Shown here: positions 20,176 to 29,352 of the stretch, piece by piece | Layout: every line of letters begins with the position of its first letter | Position numbering within the stretch: position 1 is the stretch's first letter | Source of the DNA: Carboxylicivirga mesophila | Lineage (GTDB): Bacteria > Bacteroidota > Bacteroidia > Bacteroidales > Marinilabiliaceae | Length of the DNA: 64,000 bases | Assembly (NCBI RefSeq): GCF_018271975.1 | Contig: NZ_JAGUCN010000022.1 | Location: 1 to 64,000, forward strand | Direction: 5' to 3' | Translations under genes and position numbers: made by a program | Notes under the pieces: model-generated | Database searches by the model: none | The model's input: the letters and a program-made list of their open reading frames with translations, nothing else | What the model was told of the DNA's origin: nothing

Positions 20176-20389
20176 AGTATTATAAAAAGAAGTTAATAAT
20201 TCTGGAATGAAATACAGGGATTGTTTATTCAGGAAATTGATAGTATGATTAAGTAATTATAGCAATGAAAAAGATTAATTATTAAAAATGCACATATCTA
20301 TATGTCACATTAGTAATTATATAAAGATAGGTGAACAACATTTGAAACTCCTTGACCAGTTATAAAACCACATCTTCTTTAATGACCAA

Positions 20390-20397
20390 TATATTTG
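20390..20397 (+). promoter_or_regulatory. candidate -7 element TATATTTG
   Basis: Exact TAnnTTTG match 66 bases before the GH130 start, downstream of a terminator. The -33 element is not convincing. Confidence 0.4.
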
Positions 20398-20462
20398 GCT
20401 TATCAGTTTGGGATAATGTCTCCAAACAGCTATAGGAAAAATAACAATTAAAGAAGATAACG

Positions 20463-21476
20463 ATGAAGCTGAAGAAATTTGAAGGAAATCCAATTTTATC
20501 ACCTAATCCGGATAATGAGTGGGAAAGTTTAGTTGCAACTAACCCTGCTGTCTGGTATGAAGATGGAACATTTTATTTATTGTACAGAGCTGCAGGTGAC
20601 GATAAGGAACATCATATACATATTGGGTTAGCAACAAGTAAGGATGGTTTTAACTTCAAGCGTGTTCAGGATAAACCTGTTTTAACGCCAGATCCTAATG
20701 GTTATGATGCAGGTTCTGTTGAAGATCCAAGGGTCGTTAAGTTTGGCGACGAGTATTATATGACTTATGCATTTCGCCCCTATCCTCCGGGACAGTATTG
20801 GAAGAATGAATACGACCAGATAGAAGCGCCTAAGTTAAGTGAGTTCGCACCAAAGTGTTTACGCGAGAATGTGGGAAATACAGCACTAGCCATCTCAAAA
20901 GACCTGGTTAATTTCAAAAAAGTGGGCCGTTTGACAGAGCCTAGTTTAGATGACCGTGACGTTATTATATTTCCGGAAAAGATAAATGGTAAATTTTACA
21001 TGCTTCACCGTCCAAAAAATTATGTAGGTGAAGAATATGGAACTGATGCCCCTGCTATTTGGATTAAATCATCAGATGATATGATGTCGTGGAATGTGGA
21101 AAGTAAATTATTGCTGAAAGGTGAAGAGTGGTGGGAGCCGAAAGTAGGTGGTAACACACCACCTCTTAGGACAGATGAAGGCTGGTTGATGCTTTACCAT
21201 GGTGTGGATAAGGATTTTACTTACCGATTAGGAGCCTGTCTGTTAGATTTGGAAGATCCAACTAAAATACTGTATCGTACTCAGGATTTTATTCTGGAAC
21301 CTGAAACAGATATTGAGAAAAACGGCTTATATAAATGGGGTGTCGTTTTCCCAACAGGAAATGTGATCGTTGATGATACCTTGTATGTTTACTATGGAGC
21401 TTCAGATCAGTGGTGTTGTGCTGCTACAGCTAATATTCATGAGTTGGTACAATTCATAAAAGACAATACGAAGTAG
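20463..21476 (+). CDS. GH130-family mannoside phosphorylase/hydrolase
   Basis: A 337-residue five-bladed propeller enzyme without signal peptide, so cytoplasmic. GH130 hallmarks: the N-terminal FEGNPILSP, ATNPAVWYEDGTFYLLYRA, the catalytic Asp88 in VEDPRVV, and the C-terminal WGVVFPTGNVIVDDTLYVYYGASD. Known members phosphorolyse beta-mannosides (such as Man-beta-1,4-Glc, Man-beta-1,4-GlcNAc or beta-1,2-mannosides) to mannose 1-phosphate; some hydrolyse instead. This gene is the best evidence in the window that the target glycan contains beta-linked mannose. A symporter gene follows 29 bases downstream, which suggests that import and intracellular cleavage are coupled. The exact linkage cannot be determined here. 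Confidence 0.9.
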   Translation: MKLKKFEGNPILSPNPDNEWESLVATNPAVWYEDGTFYLLYRAAGDDKEHHIHIGLATSKDGFNFKRVQDKPVLTPDPNGYDAGSVEDPRVVKFGDEYYMTYAFRPYPPGQYWKNEYDQIEAPKLSEFAPKCLRENVGNTALAISKDLVNFKKVGRLTEPSLDDRDVIIFPEKINGKFYMLHRPKNYVGEEYGTDAPAIWIKSSDDMMSWNVESKLLLKGEEWWEPKVGGNTPPLRTDEGWLMLYHGVDKDFTYRLGACLLDLEDPTKILYRTQDFILEPETDIEKNGLYKWGVVFPTGNVIVDDTLYVYYGASDQWCCAATANIHELVQFIKDNTK

Positions 21477-21505
21477 GAGTTATCCACATAAAAAGTTTCA
21501 ATATT

Positions 21506-23140
21506 ATGAATATTAGTGCAATAGATATTAGCATCCTAGTTATCTTTTTAGTCGGCATCATATGGTGGGCTTTGAAGAATGGGAAGAGTTCAGATTCTGA
21601 CTCATACTTCCTAGCCGGAAGAAGCATGACCTGGCCGGTGATAGGTCTTTCCTTATTTGCAGCCAGTGTATCAAGTTCCACATTAATGGGACATTCAGGC
21701 GAAGGATTTATTAGTGGGATAGCCGTATTCAACTATAACTGGATCTCCGTGTTGGTAATGGTGTTCTTTGGGCTGTTCTTTCTTCCCTTTTATATAAAAT
21801 CAGGGATTTTTACCATGCCGGAATTTCTGGAGAGACGATTCGATAAGAAGTCGAGATATTACTTTTCATTCATCACCATTTTTGGAAATGTATTTTTGGA
21901 TGCGGCAGCAACGCTATATACAGGAGCCTTAATTATCAAGTTGATTTTTCCAGATTTAGAGTTGTTCACCATTATTGTTATTATGGCAGCTGTAGCTGGT
22001 AGTTATACAATTATTGGTGGATTGTCATCGGCCATAAACGCCGATATGATTCAGGCAGCAGTTTTAATTGTAGGATCGGCTATACTGTATTTCTTCGCAC
22101 TCGATTCAATAGGCGGATGGGAAGAATTATATACCCTTTTCAATGAAGGCGTATGGTTAAAGTTAACCCGCCCCATGAGTGACCCAACCGTGCCTTGGCT
22201 AGGCATGTGGATAGGTATACCCATTTTAGGCTTCTATTTTTGGGGTAATAACCAGGTGATGGTGCAGCGGGTTTTATCGGCTAAGACCATTGACCATGGC
22301 CGAAAAGGCGTGTTGTTTGTTGGATTTCTGTACCTTTTTACCCTGTTTATTTTCATATTGCCAGGATTAATTGCTCGTGGTATCAATTTGTTTGGAGTGG
22401 AAAACCTGCCATTTGAAATGATAGATGGTAGTGCCTTAAAGTCAGGCTTTGGCATTAATACCGACCAGGTTTATCCGCGTATGATAGTAAAGTTATTGCC
22501 GGTTGGCTTAATTGGTATTATTCTGGCAGCCATGATTTCGGCATTAACATCCACCTTAAGTGCGACACTGAGTTCTGTTTCGACACTGTTCACCATGGAC
22601 TTCTATAAACGCTTTCATCCCAATGCAGATGGAAAGAAGTTAGTATGGGTGGGGCGGATTACCTCATTTTTAGTATTGGTGTTTGCTGTTTTCTGGGCAC
22701 CCATCATTCAGCAATTTGATTCCTTAGTAGCTTATTACCAGGAGGTGACCTCATATCTGGCACCACCGATTGTAGGTACGTTTTTCTTAGGCTTATTCTG
22801 GAAACGTTCTAATGAAAAAGGGGCTTTCTTTGGTTTGATGTCAGGTTTGTTATTGGCAGCCATTATCATGATTAGCAAATATGTGCTGGGTATGGAAATA
22901 CAACTTCATTTCTTATTATTAGCGCCAATCATTTTGGTATTAAGTGTAATAGTTAATGTTATTGTGAGTTTAGCAACGCACTTGCCAGATGAAGACAAGG
23001 TGAAGCAAAATACATGGACCTTGGACATTTGGAAACAAGAGTCGGAAGAGTTGAAAAATGTAGTATTGTACAAGAACTTCAGGGTATTGTCACTGCTACT
23101 CGTAATTGCCTGTTTCACGATGTACTTTATGTTTTTTTAA
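21506..23140 (+). CDS. sodium:solute symporter (SSS family)
   Basis: A 544-residue inner-membrane transporter with about 13-14 hydrophobic helices. The first is SILVIFLVGIIWWALK; family motifs include SYFLAGRSMTWPVIGLSLFAASVSS, YTIIGGLSSAINADMIQA and the sodium-site-like region IILAAMISALTSTLSATLSS. SSS transporters of PULs import sugars with sodium, fitting a marine host. It sits between GH130 and a sulfatase with short gaps (29 and 12 bases), so all three are probably one operon. The cargo is inferred to be the di- or oligosaccharide substrate of GH130. Confidence 0.9.
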   Translation: MNISAIDISILVIFLVGIIWWALKNGKSSDSDSYFLAGRSMTWPVIGLSLFAASVSSSTLMGHSGEGFISGIAVFNYNWISVLVMVFFGLFFLPFYIKSGIFTMPEFLERRFDKKSRYYFSFITIFGNVFLDAAATLYTGALIIKLIFPDLELFTIIVIMAAVAGSYTIIGGLSSAINADMIQAAVLIVGSAILYFFALDSIGGWEELYTLFNEGVWLKLTRPMSDPTVPWLGMWIGIPILGFYFWGNNQVMVQRVLSAKTIDHGRKGVLFVGFLYLFTLFIFILPGLIARGINLFGVENLPFEMIDGSALKSGFGINTDQVYPRMIVKLLPVGLIGIILAAMISALTSTLSATLSSVSTLFTMDFYKRFHPNADGKKLVWVGRITSFLVLVFAVFWAPIIQQFDSLVAYYQEVTSYLAPPIVGTFFLGLFWKRSNEKGAFFGLMSGLLLAAIIMISKYVLGMEIQLHFLLLAPIILVLSVIVNVIVSLATHLPDEDKVKQNTWTLDIWKQESEELKNVVLYKNFRVLSLLLVIACFTMYFMFF

Positions 23141-23152
23141 ACACAAGATAAA

Positions 23153-24634
23153 ATGATTAGAAATATAATATTGGTATCACTGGTAGTAATGGTTTTTACT
23201 TCTTGCCAGGCAAAAAAAAAGAAGGAAAATATACAACCCAACTTCTTGTTTGTATTGGTAGATGACCAACCATATGATGCGTTAGGTGTGAATGAACGCT
23301 ATCCGTTTTTACAAACACCCAATATGGATCGCTTGGCCAAAGAAGGGGTGTTGTTCGAAAATTATTTTTGTACGCAATCTATTTGTTCGCCTTCGCGTGC
23401 CAGTTTTTTAACCGGAACGTATGCACATATTCATGGGGTGAACCAAAATAACCGCCATGTTGATCCGGATTGGAATCGATTTAAGCCGTACACGCAATTA
23501 CTACAGGATGCCGGATACCAAACGGCTCATGTGGGTAAAATTCACATGGCACATAAAAAAGGAGCTGAACATATCCGTCCGGGTTTTGATTATTGGTTCA
23601 GCTTTAACGGACAAGGCGATTATTTTGATCCACAGGTAAATGATAATGGTCGTGAATACCAGGAGAAGGGATACATGACCGATATCCTGACTGACAAAGC
23701 CATTACCTGGTTAAAAGAAAAGCGTGATAAAAATAAACCCTTCAGTTTGAACCTGTGGCATAAAGCGGTGCATGAGGATCATTCGCCGGCACCTCGTCAC
23801 GATAATTTGTATGCGGATGAGAAACTGCCTGAGCCGCCACATGGCATGCTCAACGAGACTTTTGCCGGTAAACCGGAGTGGCAGCGCATTAAAGCAGCCG
23901 ATGCCAAGTGGAAAGGATATGTGCCTGTTGATTCACTGCCGATTAAAAAATGGCCGGTGAAAGGTGATAAGTTTATGCGCTTACTCAAAACTTTAAAGGC
24001 CGTGGATGAATCGTTGGGTAAAGTATTGGCTACCCTTGAGGAATTAGGTGAATTAGAGAATACGGTTATCATCTATAGCAGCGATAATGGTTATTTTATG
24101 GGAGAGCATGGCTACTGGGATAAACGTATTGCCTATGAGGCTTCCATGCGAATTCCAATGCTGATTCGTTATCCAAAATTGATTCAGCCGGAGTTAAAAA
24201 TTAATGAGCTGTGCCTTAATGTGGATATGGCACCTACCATACTTGAGTTAGCAGGTGTTGAACAGCCGGATTATATGCAGGGTGAATCAATGGTAGAACT
24301 ATTGAAACATCAAAAGGATGATGCCTGGCGCCAGTCCATGTTATTCCAGTATTATGTGGATGATGAATATCCATACGCCGGACCTGATATGTTGGCTGTA
24401 CGAACCGATAAGTATAAGTTAGTGGATTGTTTCTTAGACCATGATATTGATGAACTGTATGACTTGGAAAACGATCCGGGAGAGATGAATAACCTGATTG
24501 GAATGCCTGAGTATGCCGAAGTGGAAGCTCAGTTACGTCAGGAGATTGAGCGACTAAAAGTGCAATGCAACTATAACCCTGACCGCGACTGGTGGCTGCG
24601 CCAGGTAGCACCCAAAAAGAAAAAGAAGCATTAA
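23153..24634 (+). CDS. formylglycine-dependent sulfatase (S1 family), lipoprotein
   Basis: A 493-residue type I sulfatase. Lipoprotein signal with Cys18 (VVMVFTSCQA). The metal-binding start LFVLVDDQPYDALG and the activation motif C78-SPSR, whose Cys becomes formylglycine, are present. Later motifs are TAHVGKIHMAHKKG, LWHKAVHEDHSPAP and the second metal site YSSDNGYFMGEHGYWDKR. The C-terminus is very basic (PKKKKKH). It should remove a sulfate ester from the glycan in the periplasm or at the surface. Last gene of the GH130-SSS-sulfatase operon; a strong terminator follows. Confidence 0.92.
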   Translation: MIRNIILVSLVVMVFTSCQAKKKKENIQPNFLFVLVDDQPYDALGVNERYPFLQTPNMDRLAKEGVLFENYFCTQSICSPSRASFLTGTYAHIHGVNQNNRHVDPDWNRFKPYTQLLQDAGYQTAHVGKIHMAHKKGAEHIRPGFDYWFSFNGQGDYFDPQVNDNGREYQEKGYMTDILTDKAITWLKEKRDKNKPFSLNLWHKAVHEDHSPAPRHDNLYADEKLPEPPHGMLNETFAGKPEWQRIKAADAKWKGYVPVDSLPIKKWPVKGDKFMRLLKTLKAVDESLGKVLATLEELGELENTVIIYSSDNGYFMGEHGYWDKRIAYEASMRIPMLIRYPKLIQPELKINELCLNVDMAPTILELAGVEQPDYMQGESMVELLKHQKDDAWRQSMLFQYYVDDEYPYAGPDMLAVRTDKYKLVDCFLDHDIDELYDLENDPGEMNNLIGMPEYAEVEAQLRQEIERLKVQCNYNPDRDWWLRQVAPKKKKKH

Positions 24635-24692
24635 TGATAATATTTAAGCGACTTGAGTTGAGCGTAAAAGTGGATTTGTAAGTTTGTATTAG

Positions 24693-24728
24693 GCCTCTGT
24701 CATTATTGATGATAGAGGCTTTTTTTTC
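24693..24728 (+). terminator. rho-independent terminator of the GH130-SSS-sulfatase operon
   Basis: 11-bp stem GCCTCTGTCAT / ATGATAGAGGC (one G-U pair), 5-nt loop, followed by eight T residues. Confidence 0.85.
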
Positions 24729-24810
24729 AATTGAGAGGACCTGTTAATCGCATTTTATCTTCCTGTTAAAACCATAGAATGGACAGATAAGTATTGGTAT
24801 CTGAAAAATA

Positions 24811-24926
24811 AGGTTCACGCTAAGACCGCTAAGAATTACGCAAAGGTCGCAAAATATAGAATGCTTTTTTTGTGTGTTTTTCGTTCTTCGCGACTATATA
24901 GCTTTGCGCACTTTGTGAGAAATATT
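24811..24926. repeat. degenerate interspersed palindromic element
   Basis: The left arm (24811-24857) carries repeated short units of the type ACGCTAAGACCGCTAAG and ACGCAAAGGTCGCAAA. The right arm (24886-24926) carries the complementary TTCGCGACT and CTTTGCGCACTTTGTGAGAAA. The reverse complement of the right arm aligns imperfectly with the left arm, giving a long, interrupted inverted repeat. Similar ACGCAAAG-rich palindromes are, from memory, scattered between genes in many Bacteroidota and allied genomes. Function unknown. Confidence 0.6.
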
Positions 24927-24983
24927 TGTGTTATGGATATCTTCTAATTACCAAATAACATAAGCCAGATTCTTTAAAAGACA

Positions 24984-25016
24984 TAAAAAAAGTCAGACTG
25001 TTTGCAGCCTGACTTT
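24984..25016 (-). terminator. rho-independent terminator of the minus-strand sulfatase
   Basis: 8-bp stem AAAGTCAG / CTGACTTT with a run of seven A on the plus strand, i.e. a U-run on the minus-strand transcript. It ends 22 bases from the sulfatase stop. Confidence 0.8.
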
Positions 25017-25037
25017 GATATTTAGTGGTTTATCTAA

Positions 25038-26615
25038 CTATGTTCGGTACATGTACTTCACTTTCTGACCTTTCCACCCAGTATCTTCTAACCAGTTTTG
25101 CATGGCGTTTTCCAACTCCAGGACTTGTTCCTTGTAAGCGCTGTCATTAACCATGTTTTCCGTTTCATTCGGATTATTTTTTAAATCATAAAAGAAGCGA
25201 TCCCCATCATGGTAGATGATTAACTTATATTGTTCATTACGAATCATAAACGACCCTTTGGCATCTTCCAGCACTTCACGACTACCATTGGGGTTAGGTT
25301 TAATGCGCTCACAAAATGAGTATTTAGGTGCCAATGATCGAGCCTTTTCTCCCGTGAGGAAAGGAATAAGATCGACGCCTGCCACTTCTTGTTCAAATGC
25401 TGTTTCCGTCACCGATAGAATGGTTGGTTTCATATCAACAAGGCTCACGGGTATGTCTGAAACAGCAGCTTTTAGGAGCTTAGGGTAACGGATAATAAAA
25501 GGGACAGCCGCCTGTTCTTCGTAAAATGATTCATTCACCTTCCATACCATGCCGTGGCCTCCCATCATATCGCCATGATCGGAGGTGAAGATGATAAGGG
25601 TTTCATCCATCACACCTTGTTTCTCCAGTTCCGCCAATATCTTACCTACCCTGTCGTCGAGGTATTTGACAGCACCATAATAGATACGCATAAACTCTTT
25701 AAGGCCTTCGTCTCCATAGCCTTTTACCATTCTTCGTGACCATGACTTATCAAACTTCTTATCCGGAAATTGACTTGCAGGCATCTGTAACGAATCGGGA
25801 TTAAACATGTCATAGTAAGGATCCGGGACAAAGTTAGGGTCGTGAGGCCAAATGAAAGAGGTCGTAATCATAAACGGATCGTTACTGGATGTAGCTCTTC
25901 GAATTCTATCAACCGTCAGGCTAGCTAACTTATCGTCGATCCAGTCCTCTTGTTCTAATCTCAATCGACCCATTTTAATAGGAAAGTCTTTATTACTATG
26001 ATCCGCCCACAATGACTCAAGATAGTTTCTCTTCTCCTTCATATAAGGACTCACTTCTACCGGCCAAAACTGATTGTAAAAATTCATCCAATCCTTACCA
26101 TCATCTTTACGAACGGTAATGCCCTTGTCTTCCATTTCTTTTTTGTACTGGTAGCCATAGTCGTACTGGTCGGTATAGTAAGGCAAATAATTTATGGAAT
26201 CGCTCTCAATGTGCCACTTTCCAAATTGGTGGGTTTTATACCCCTTTTTATTCAATAATTTACCAGTTGTCTCATCCTTGATGGTGATGCCTTCTTTTTG
26301 CTTGAACCCTAGGTTATGGGCTACACCATGCTGGTGAGGATAAAGTCCGCTTACAATAGAGGCTCGAGAAGGGGAGCAAAAAGGAGTTGTGCTATAGGCT
26401 CTCGTAAATCGTACGCCTTCTTTGGCAATGCGATCGATATTGGGCGTTGGCACAGGGCCGCCATAGCAACTCAAGGCTTCGTAATTCAGCTGATCGCACA
26501 TAATCACCAATACATTGGGGTGCTTTTCCGCTTTTTTCCGCTTTGAGGGATTACAAGCAGCTCCCAGAATAATCAGGATTAGCCCTGCAAAACCATATTT
26601 AAATGTTTTGTTCAT
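25038..26615 (-). CDS. formylglycine-dependent sulfatase (S1 family), lipoprotein
   Basis: A 525-residue sulfatase on the minus strand. Lipoprotein Cys21 (LIILGAACNPS). Metal-site start VLVIMCDQLNYEALSCYG; activation motif C80-SPSR; GKWHIESDS; FIWPHDPNFVPDP; and second metal site FTSDHGDMMGGHGMVWK. It differs clearly from the other five sulfatases in the region around the catalytic groove, so it probably removes a different sulfate. The esterase gene starts about 29 bases upstream on the same strand, making a two-gene operon read esterase first, and the promoter is expected in the divergent gap at 27551-27765. Confidence 0.92.
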   Translation of the reverse strand: MNKTFKYGFAGLILIILGAACNPSKRKKAEKHPNVLVIMCDQLNYEALSCYGGPVPTPNIDRIAKEGVRFTRAYSTTPFCSPSRASIVSGLYPHQHGVAHNLGFKQKEGITIKDETTGKLLNKKGYKTHQFGKWHIESDSINYLPYYTDQYDYGYQYKKEMEDKGITVRKDDGKDWMNFYNQFWPVEVSPYMKEKRNYLESLWADHSNKDFPIKMGRLRLEQEDWIDDKLASLTVDRIRRATSSNDPFMITTSFIWPHDPNFVPDPYYDMFNPDSLQMPASQFPDKKFDKSWSRRMVKGYGDEGLKEFMRIYYGAVKYLDDRVGKILAELEKQGVMDETLIIFTSDHGDMMGGHGMVWKVNESFYEEQAAVPFIIRYPKLLKAAVSDIPVSLVDMKPTILSVTETAFEQEVAGVDLIPFLTGEKARSLAPKYSFCERIKPNPNGSREVLEDAKGSFMIRNEQYKLIIYHDGDRFFYDLKNNPNETENMVNDSAYKEQVLELENAMQNWLEDTGWKGQKVKYMYRT

Positions 26616-26644
26616 AGATTTATAATTAAAATATTAATAGACGT

Positions 26645-27550
26645 TTATTCCTTCTTATACCTGAACAGCCAATCGTAAATGCTCATGTCAAAAGCATCAA
26701 AATTGGGGTTACCTTGTCCCATGCCGGAGCCATCGTAAGTCATGGTCCAGCAATCATGGCCTACACCAGGGTAAAGCGTTAATTTAGGTGTGTAAGTCAA
26801 ATCCACTTCCAAAGCTTTAATGGCCTTAACCATGTCAATACTTCCATACACATCCACTGTGTTATCATCAATCCCATGGAATGCCCAAACTGGAATGTTA
26901 GTAAACTGATGAGCTAAATCAGGATTTCCTTTTCCGCAGATAGGTATGATGGCGGCTACAAGTGCTTGGTCTCCATATTCCTGAATGTAGTTCCAGGTGC
27001 CGAATCCACCCATGCTGTTGCCGGTTAAATAAATGCGTTGCTTATTAACCCGGTATGTGTCCATCAGGTATTGAATAAAGGCATGTACTTTCTTGGCATC
27101 CCAGTTGGTGGCTGTTAAGGGAGCTACCACAATGGCCGGATACGTAGGATTCCACTCACCTTTCTTTATCAGGTTACCTGGTCCTAGCCAAAGCACCTTC
27201 TTCAAATCATCTAAATCAGTGCCATCACCTCGCTTTCCGGCACCATGCAAAGAAATAATCAATGGGTATTCTTCTGTTCCCTGGTGGTATGCAGAAGGTG
27301 TATAGGCATAATAGCCATAACTGGCTGCTGTAGTGCCTTTGAGGTAGGCTAGCTGTTCGCCACCGGTATCTGCAGGCAGGCTTTCAATATCTGAATAATC
27401 AGCTACCTTATCTTTGTTATTATTGTCAGGCGATTCTGCAGGTAACTCTTTTTCTTCTTCAATTGCTTTGTTTGAATCCTTATCGCAGGCGTTAAGTGTA
27501 AAAAGTAAAGATAGTCCCAGGCAGGTTAAAATAATCGTTACATACTTCAT
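26645..27550 (-). CDS. alpha/beta-hydrolase esterase lipoprotein
   Basis: A 301-residue lipoprotein (Cys22 in TLNACDKD) with an acidic linker (about 25-60) and an alpha/beta-hydrolase domain. Visible elements: oxyanion-hole region ISLHGAGKRGDG, nucleophile Ser179 in LTGNSMGGFG, acid Asp228 or Asp229 in HGIDDN, and His265 in PGVGHDCW. It resembles the esterases (dienelactone-hydrolase/phospholipase-like, near CE1) often encoded in PULs, which remove acyl groups such as acetate or ferulate. The substrate here would be an acylated form of the same sulfated glycan. Specificity cannot be called by sequence reading alone. Confidence 0.8.
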   Translation of the reverse strand: MKYVTIILTCLGLSLLFTLNACDKDSNKAIEEEKELPAESPDNNNKDKVADYSDIESLPADTGGEQLAYLKGTTAASYGYYAYTPSAYHQGTEEYPLIISLHGAGKRGDGTDLDDLKKVLWLGPGNLIKKGEWNPTYPAIVVAPLTATNWDAKKVHAFIQYLMDTYRVNKQRIYLTGNSMGGFGTWNYIQEYGDQALVAAIIPICGKGNPDLAHQFTNIPVWAFHGIDDNTVDVYGSIDMVKAIKALEVDLTYTPKLTLYPGVGHDCWTMTYDGSGMGQGNPNFDAFDMSIYDWLFRYKKE

Positions 27551-27765
27551 AATGGATTTTTTTCAAAAGTGAATCGATGCATGCAAAATAAAGTAGCATA
27601 AGCTTATTGAGGTTTGTATTCCTGTCAATTAGGTTTGCTTACAATTAGCACTTGTATTAATAGTAGTGTTTGACATGGGAAATGACCAGTATTTACACCT
27701 TTATGAATACCTTATAAACAAAGCTTTTGGAAGTACGTAGTAATTTTATTGGCAAAAATTGAAAT
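27551..27765. promoter_or_regulatory. divergent promoter region
   Basis: A 215-base gap between the divergent esterase and sulfatase genes must hold promoters for both. No exact TAnnTTTG element was found; a TTTG at about 27669 is followed about 20 bases later by a weak match (TACACCTTTA). Confidence 0.35.
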
Positions 27766-29313
27766 ATGCAACGGATCTATTTTATAACCCTCTTATTATG
27801 CGCATTTGGTTTAATGATGTTCGCATCATCAAAAAACAAACCCAATGTCTTATTCATCACTGTCGATGATATGAACTGGAACTCCATTGGGGCTTATGGA
27901 TGCCAGATACCAGAAATAACACCTCATATTGACCGCCTGGCTGAGGAAGGAATGCGTTTTGAACAGGCCTATGTACAGGCTTCCAATTGTTCACCATCGC
28001 GCAGTGTGTTTCAAACCAGCCGTTACCCACATCAAAGCGGTATGCGTGGTTTCTTTTATGTGGAAGCTGGTTTTAAAACCCTGCCCGAGGTATTAAAAGA
28101 GAGTGGATATATTACCGGGGTCATCAACAAATCAGCAGATAGTAGTTTGAGTCCCGATTTTGAAAAGTATTGGGATGTTAAGATCGATTTTAAAGGCGCC
28201 GAGAAACGCTCCGCCATTTCATATGGTCAGCAATTGGAGGAATTTCTTTCCACAGTAGAGCAAGAAAAGCAAGCTTTTTATTGTGTGGTGAACGTGGCCG
28301 ACCCGCACAAGCCTTTTTTCAACGATGCCAAATCGAAAAAGCAAGGATTTGATGCTTTTGTACCCTCAAAAGTGTTCTCTGTCGATGAGGTGGATGTACC
28401 GGCTTTTTTACCGGATGCGCCAAAAGTAAAACAAGAGGTGCTTAATTACTACAACTCGGTGAAACGTGGAGATGATTGCGTGGGTGCCATTCTTGAGGTG
28501 CTGAAGAAGAGCCCCTATCATGAGAATACCATTGTGATTTTTGTATCGGACCATGGTATGCCCTTACCGTTTGCCAAGTCATCAGTTTATCCCAATGGTA
28601 TCCGAACCCAATGGATTGTGGCCTGGCCCGGCGAGGTTGAGGCAGGTGCCGTCAATACGGATAATATGATTTCTGCCATTGACTTTATGCCGACGGTATT
28701 GGATATGATTGGTGTTAAGCCGCCATCAGGTATGGAAGGACAATCGTTTTACAAGGCCATGAAAAGAAAAGACTTGAGTAGCTCTGAATATGTGTTTGCA
28801 CAATTTGATGAGAATGCAGGTGGTGTACCACGGCCTTCACGAACCGTATTGACAAAAAAATATGGCTATGTATTTAATGCCTGGGCAACGGGTAAATATC
28901 CGTTTAAGTGTTCGGCCGATGCTTATGCCAGCCATAAATATATGAAAGCACAAGCCACTTCCAACCAAGAGGTGAAAGAACGCTACGAGCATTGGGTGTA
29001 TCGCAGTGTTGAGGAACTCTACGATTATGAGAAGGATCCGGATGCCTTACATAACCTGATTGATGACCCGGCATGCAAGGATATTGCCGAAAAACTAAGA
29101 CAAGAGTTGGAAAGTCAGATGCAGGCTACCAATGATTATGTCCTATCGGCTTTTAAGGTGCGTGATAATCTGAATGCCTTGAATCAGTGGATGCAGGAAG
29201 AGGATCGGAAAGCCATTCAACGCGCTGAACAGTTGAGGTGGAAGCGCCATAAGAATCGAAGTGGTGCAACTAAGGGGCATACACAACTATATCAACTTCA
29301 GCTAAACGAATAA
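27766..29313 (+). CDS. formylglycine-dependent sulfatase, sulfamidase-like group
   Basis: A 515-residue secreted sulfatase with an N-terminal signal (about 1-21). Metal-site start VLFITVDDMNWNSIGAYG; activation motif C75-SPSR in QASNCSPSRSVFQTSRYPHQ; VVNVADPHKPFF; and FVSDHGMPLPFAKSSVYPNG, in which the usual second-site GEHG is replaced. The pattern NCSPSR-TSRYPHQSGMRGF and the DHGMPLPFAK-type site are like the heparan N-sulfatase/arylsulfatase-A-related group rather than the other sulfatases here. It could act on an O-sulfate or N-sulfate. The C-terminal tail is unusually basic. HTCS starts 39 bases downstream. Confidence 0.9.
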   Translation: MQRIYFITLLLCAFGLMMFASSKNKPNVLFITVDDMNWNSIGAYGCQIPEITPHIDRLAEEGMRFEQAYVQASNCSPSRSVFQTSRYPHQSGMRGFFYVEAGFKTLPEVLKESGYITGVINKSADSSLSPDFEKYWDVKIDFKGAEKRSAISYGQQLEEFLSTVEQEKQAFYCVVNVADPHKPFFNDAKSKKQGFDAFVPSKVFSVDEVDVPAFLPDAPKVKQEVLNYYNSVKRGDDCVGAILEVLKKSPYHENTIVIFVSDHGMPLPFAKSSVYPNGIRTQWIVAWPGEVEAGAVNTDNMISAIDFMPTVLDMIGVKPPSGMEGQSFYKAMKRKDLSSSEYVFAQFDENAGGVPRPSRTVLTKKYGYVFNAWATGKYPFKCSADAYASHKYMKAQATSNQEVKERYEHWVYRSVEELYDYEKDPDALHNLIDDPACKDIAEKLRQELESQMQATNDYVLSAFKVRDNLNALNQWMQEEDRKAIQRAEQLRWKRHKNRSGATKGHTQLYQLQLNE

Positions 29314-29317
29314 TGTT

Positions 29318-29325
29318 TATTTTTG
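29318..29325 (+). promoter_or_regulatory. candidate -7 element TATTTTTG
   Basis: Exact TAnnTTTG match in the 39-base gap before the HTCS start, without a convincing -33 partner. Co-transcription with the sulfatase is equally possible. Confidence 0.3.
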
Positions 29326-29352
29326 TCATTGAGAAAACTAAAGAAGTGAAGA

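Larger units (their letters stand above)
20082..20462. other. intergenic region between the T9SS protein and GH130
   Basis: Holds the terminator of the upstream gene (20142-20175) and a candidate -7 element (20390-20397). The rest is AT-rich with no credible gene; a 61-codon minus-strand frame here is not convincing. The region separates the secreted part of locus A from the GH130-transporter-sulfatase operon. Confidence 0.5.
24635..25037. other. convergent intergenic region
   Basis: Lies between two convergent sulfatase genes. It holds a plus-strand terminator, a minus-strand terminator and a degenerate palindromic repeat between them; no gene is visible. Confidence 0.6.
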
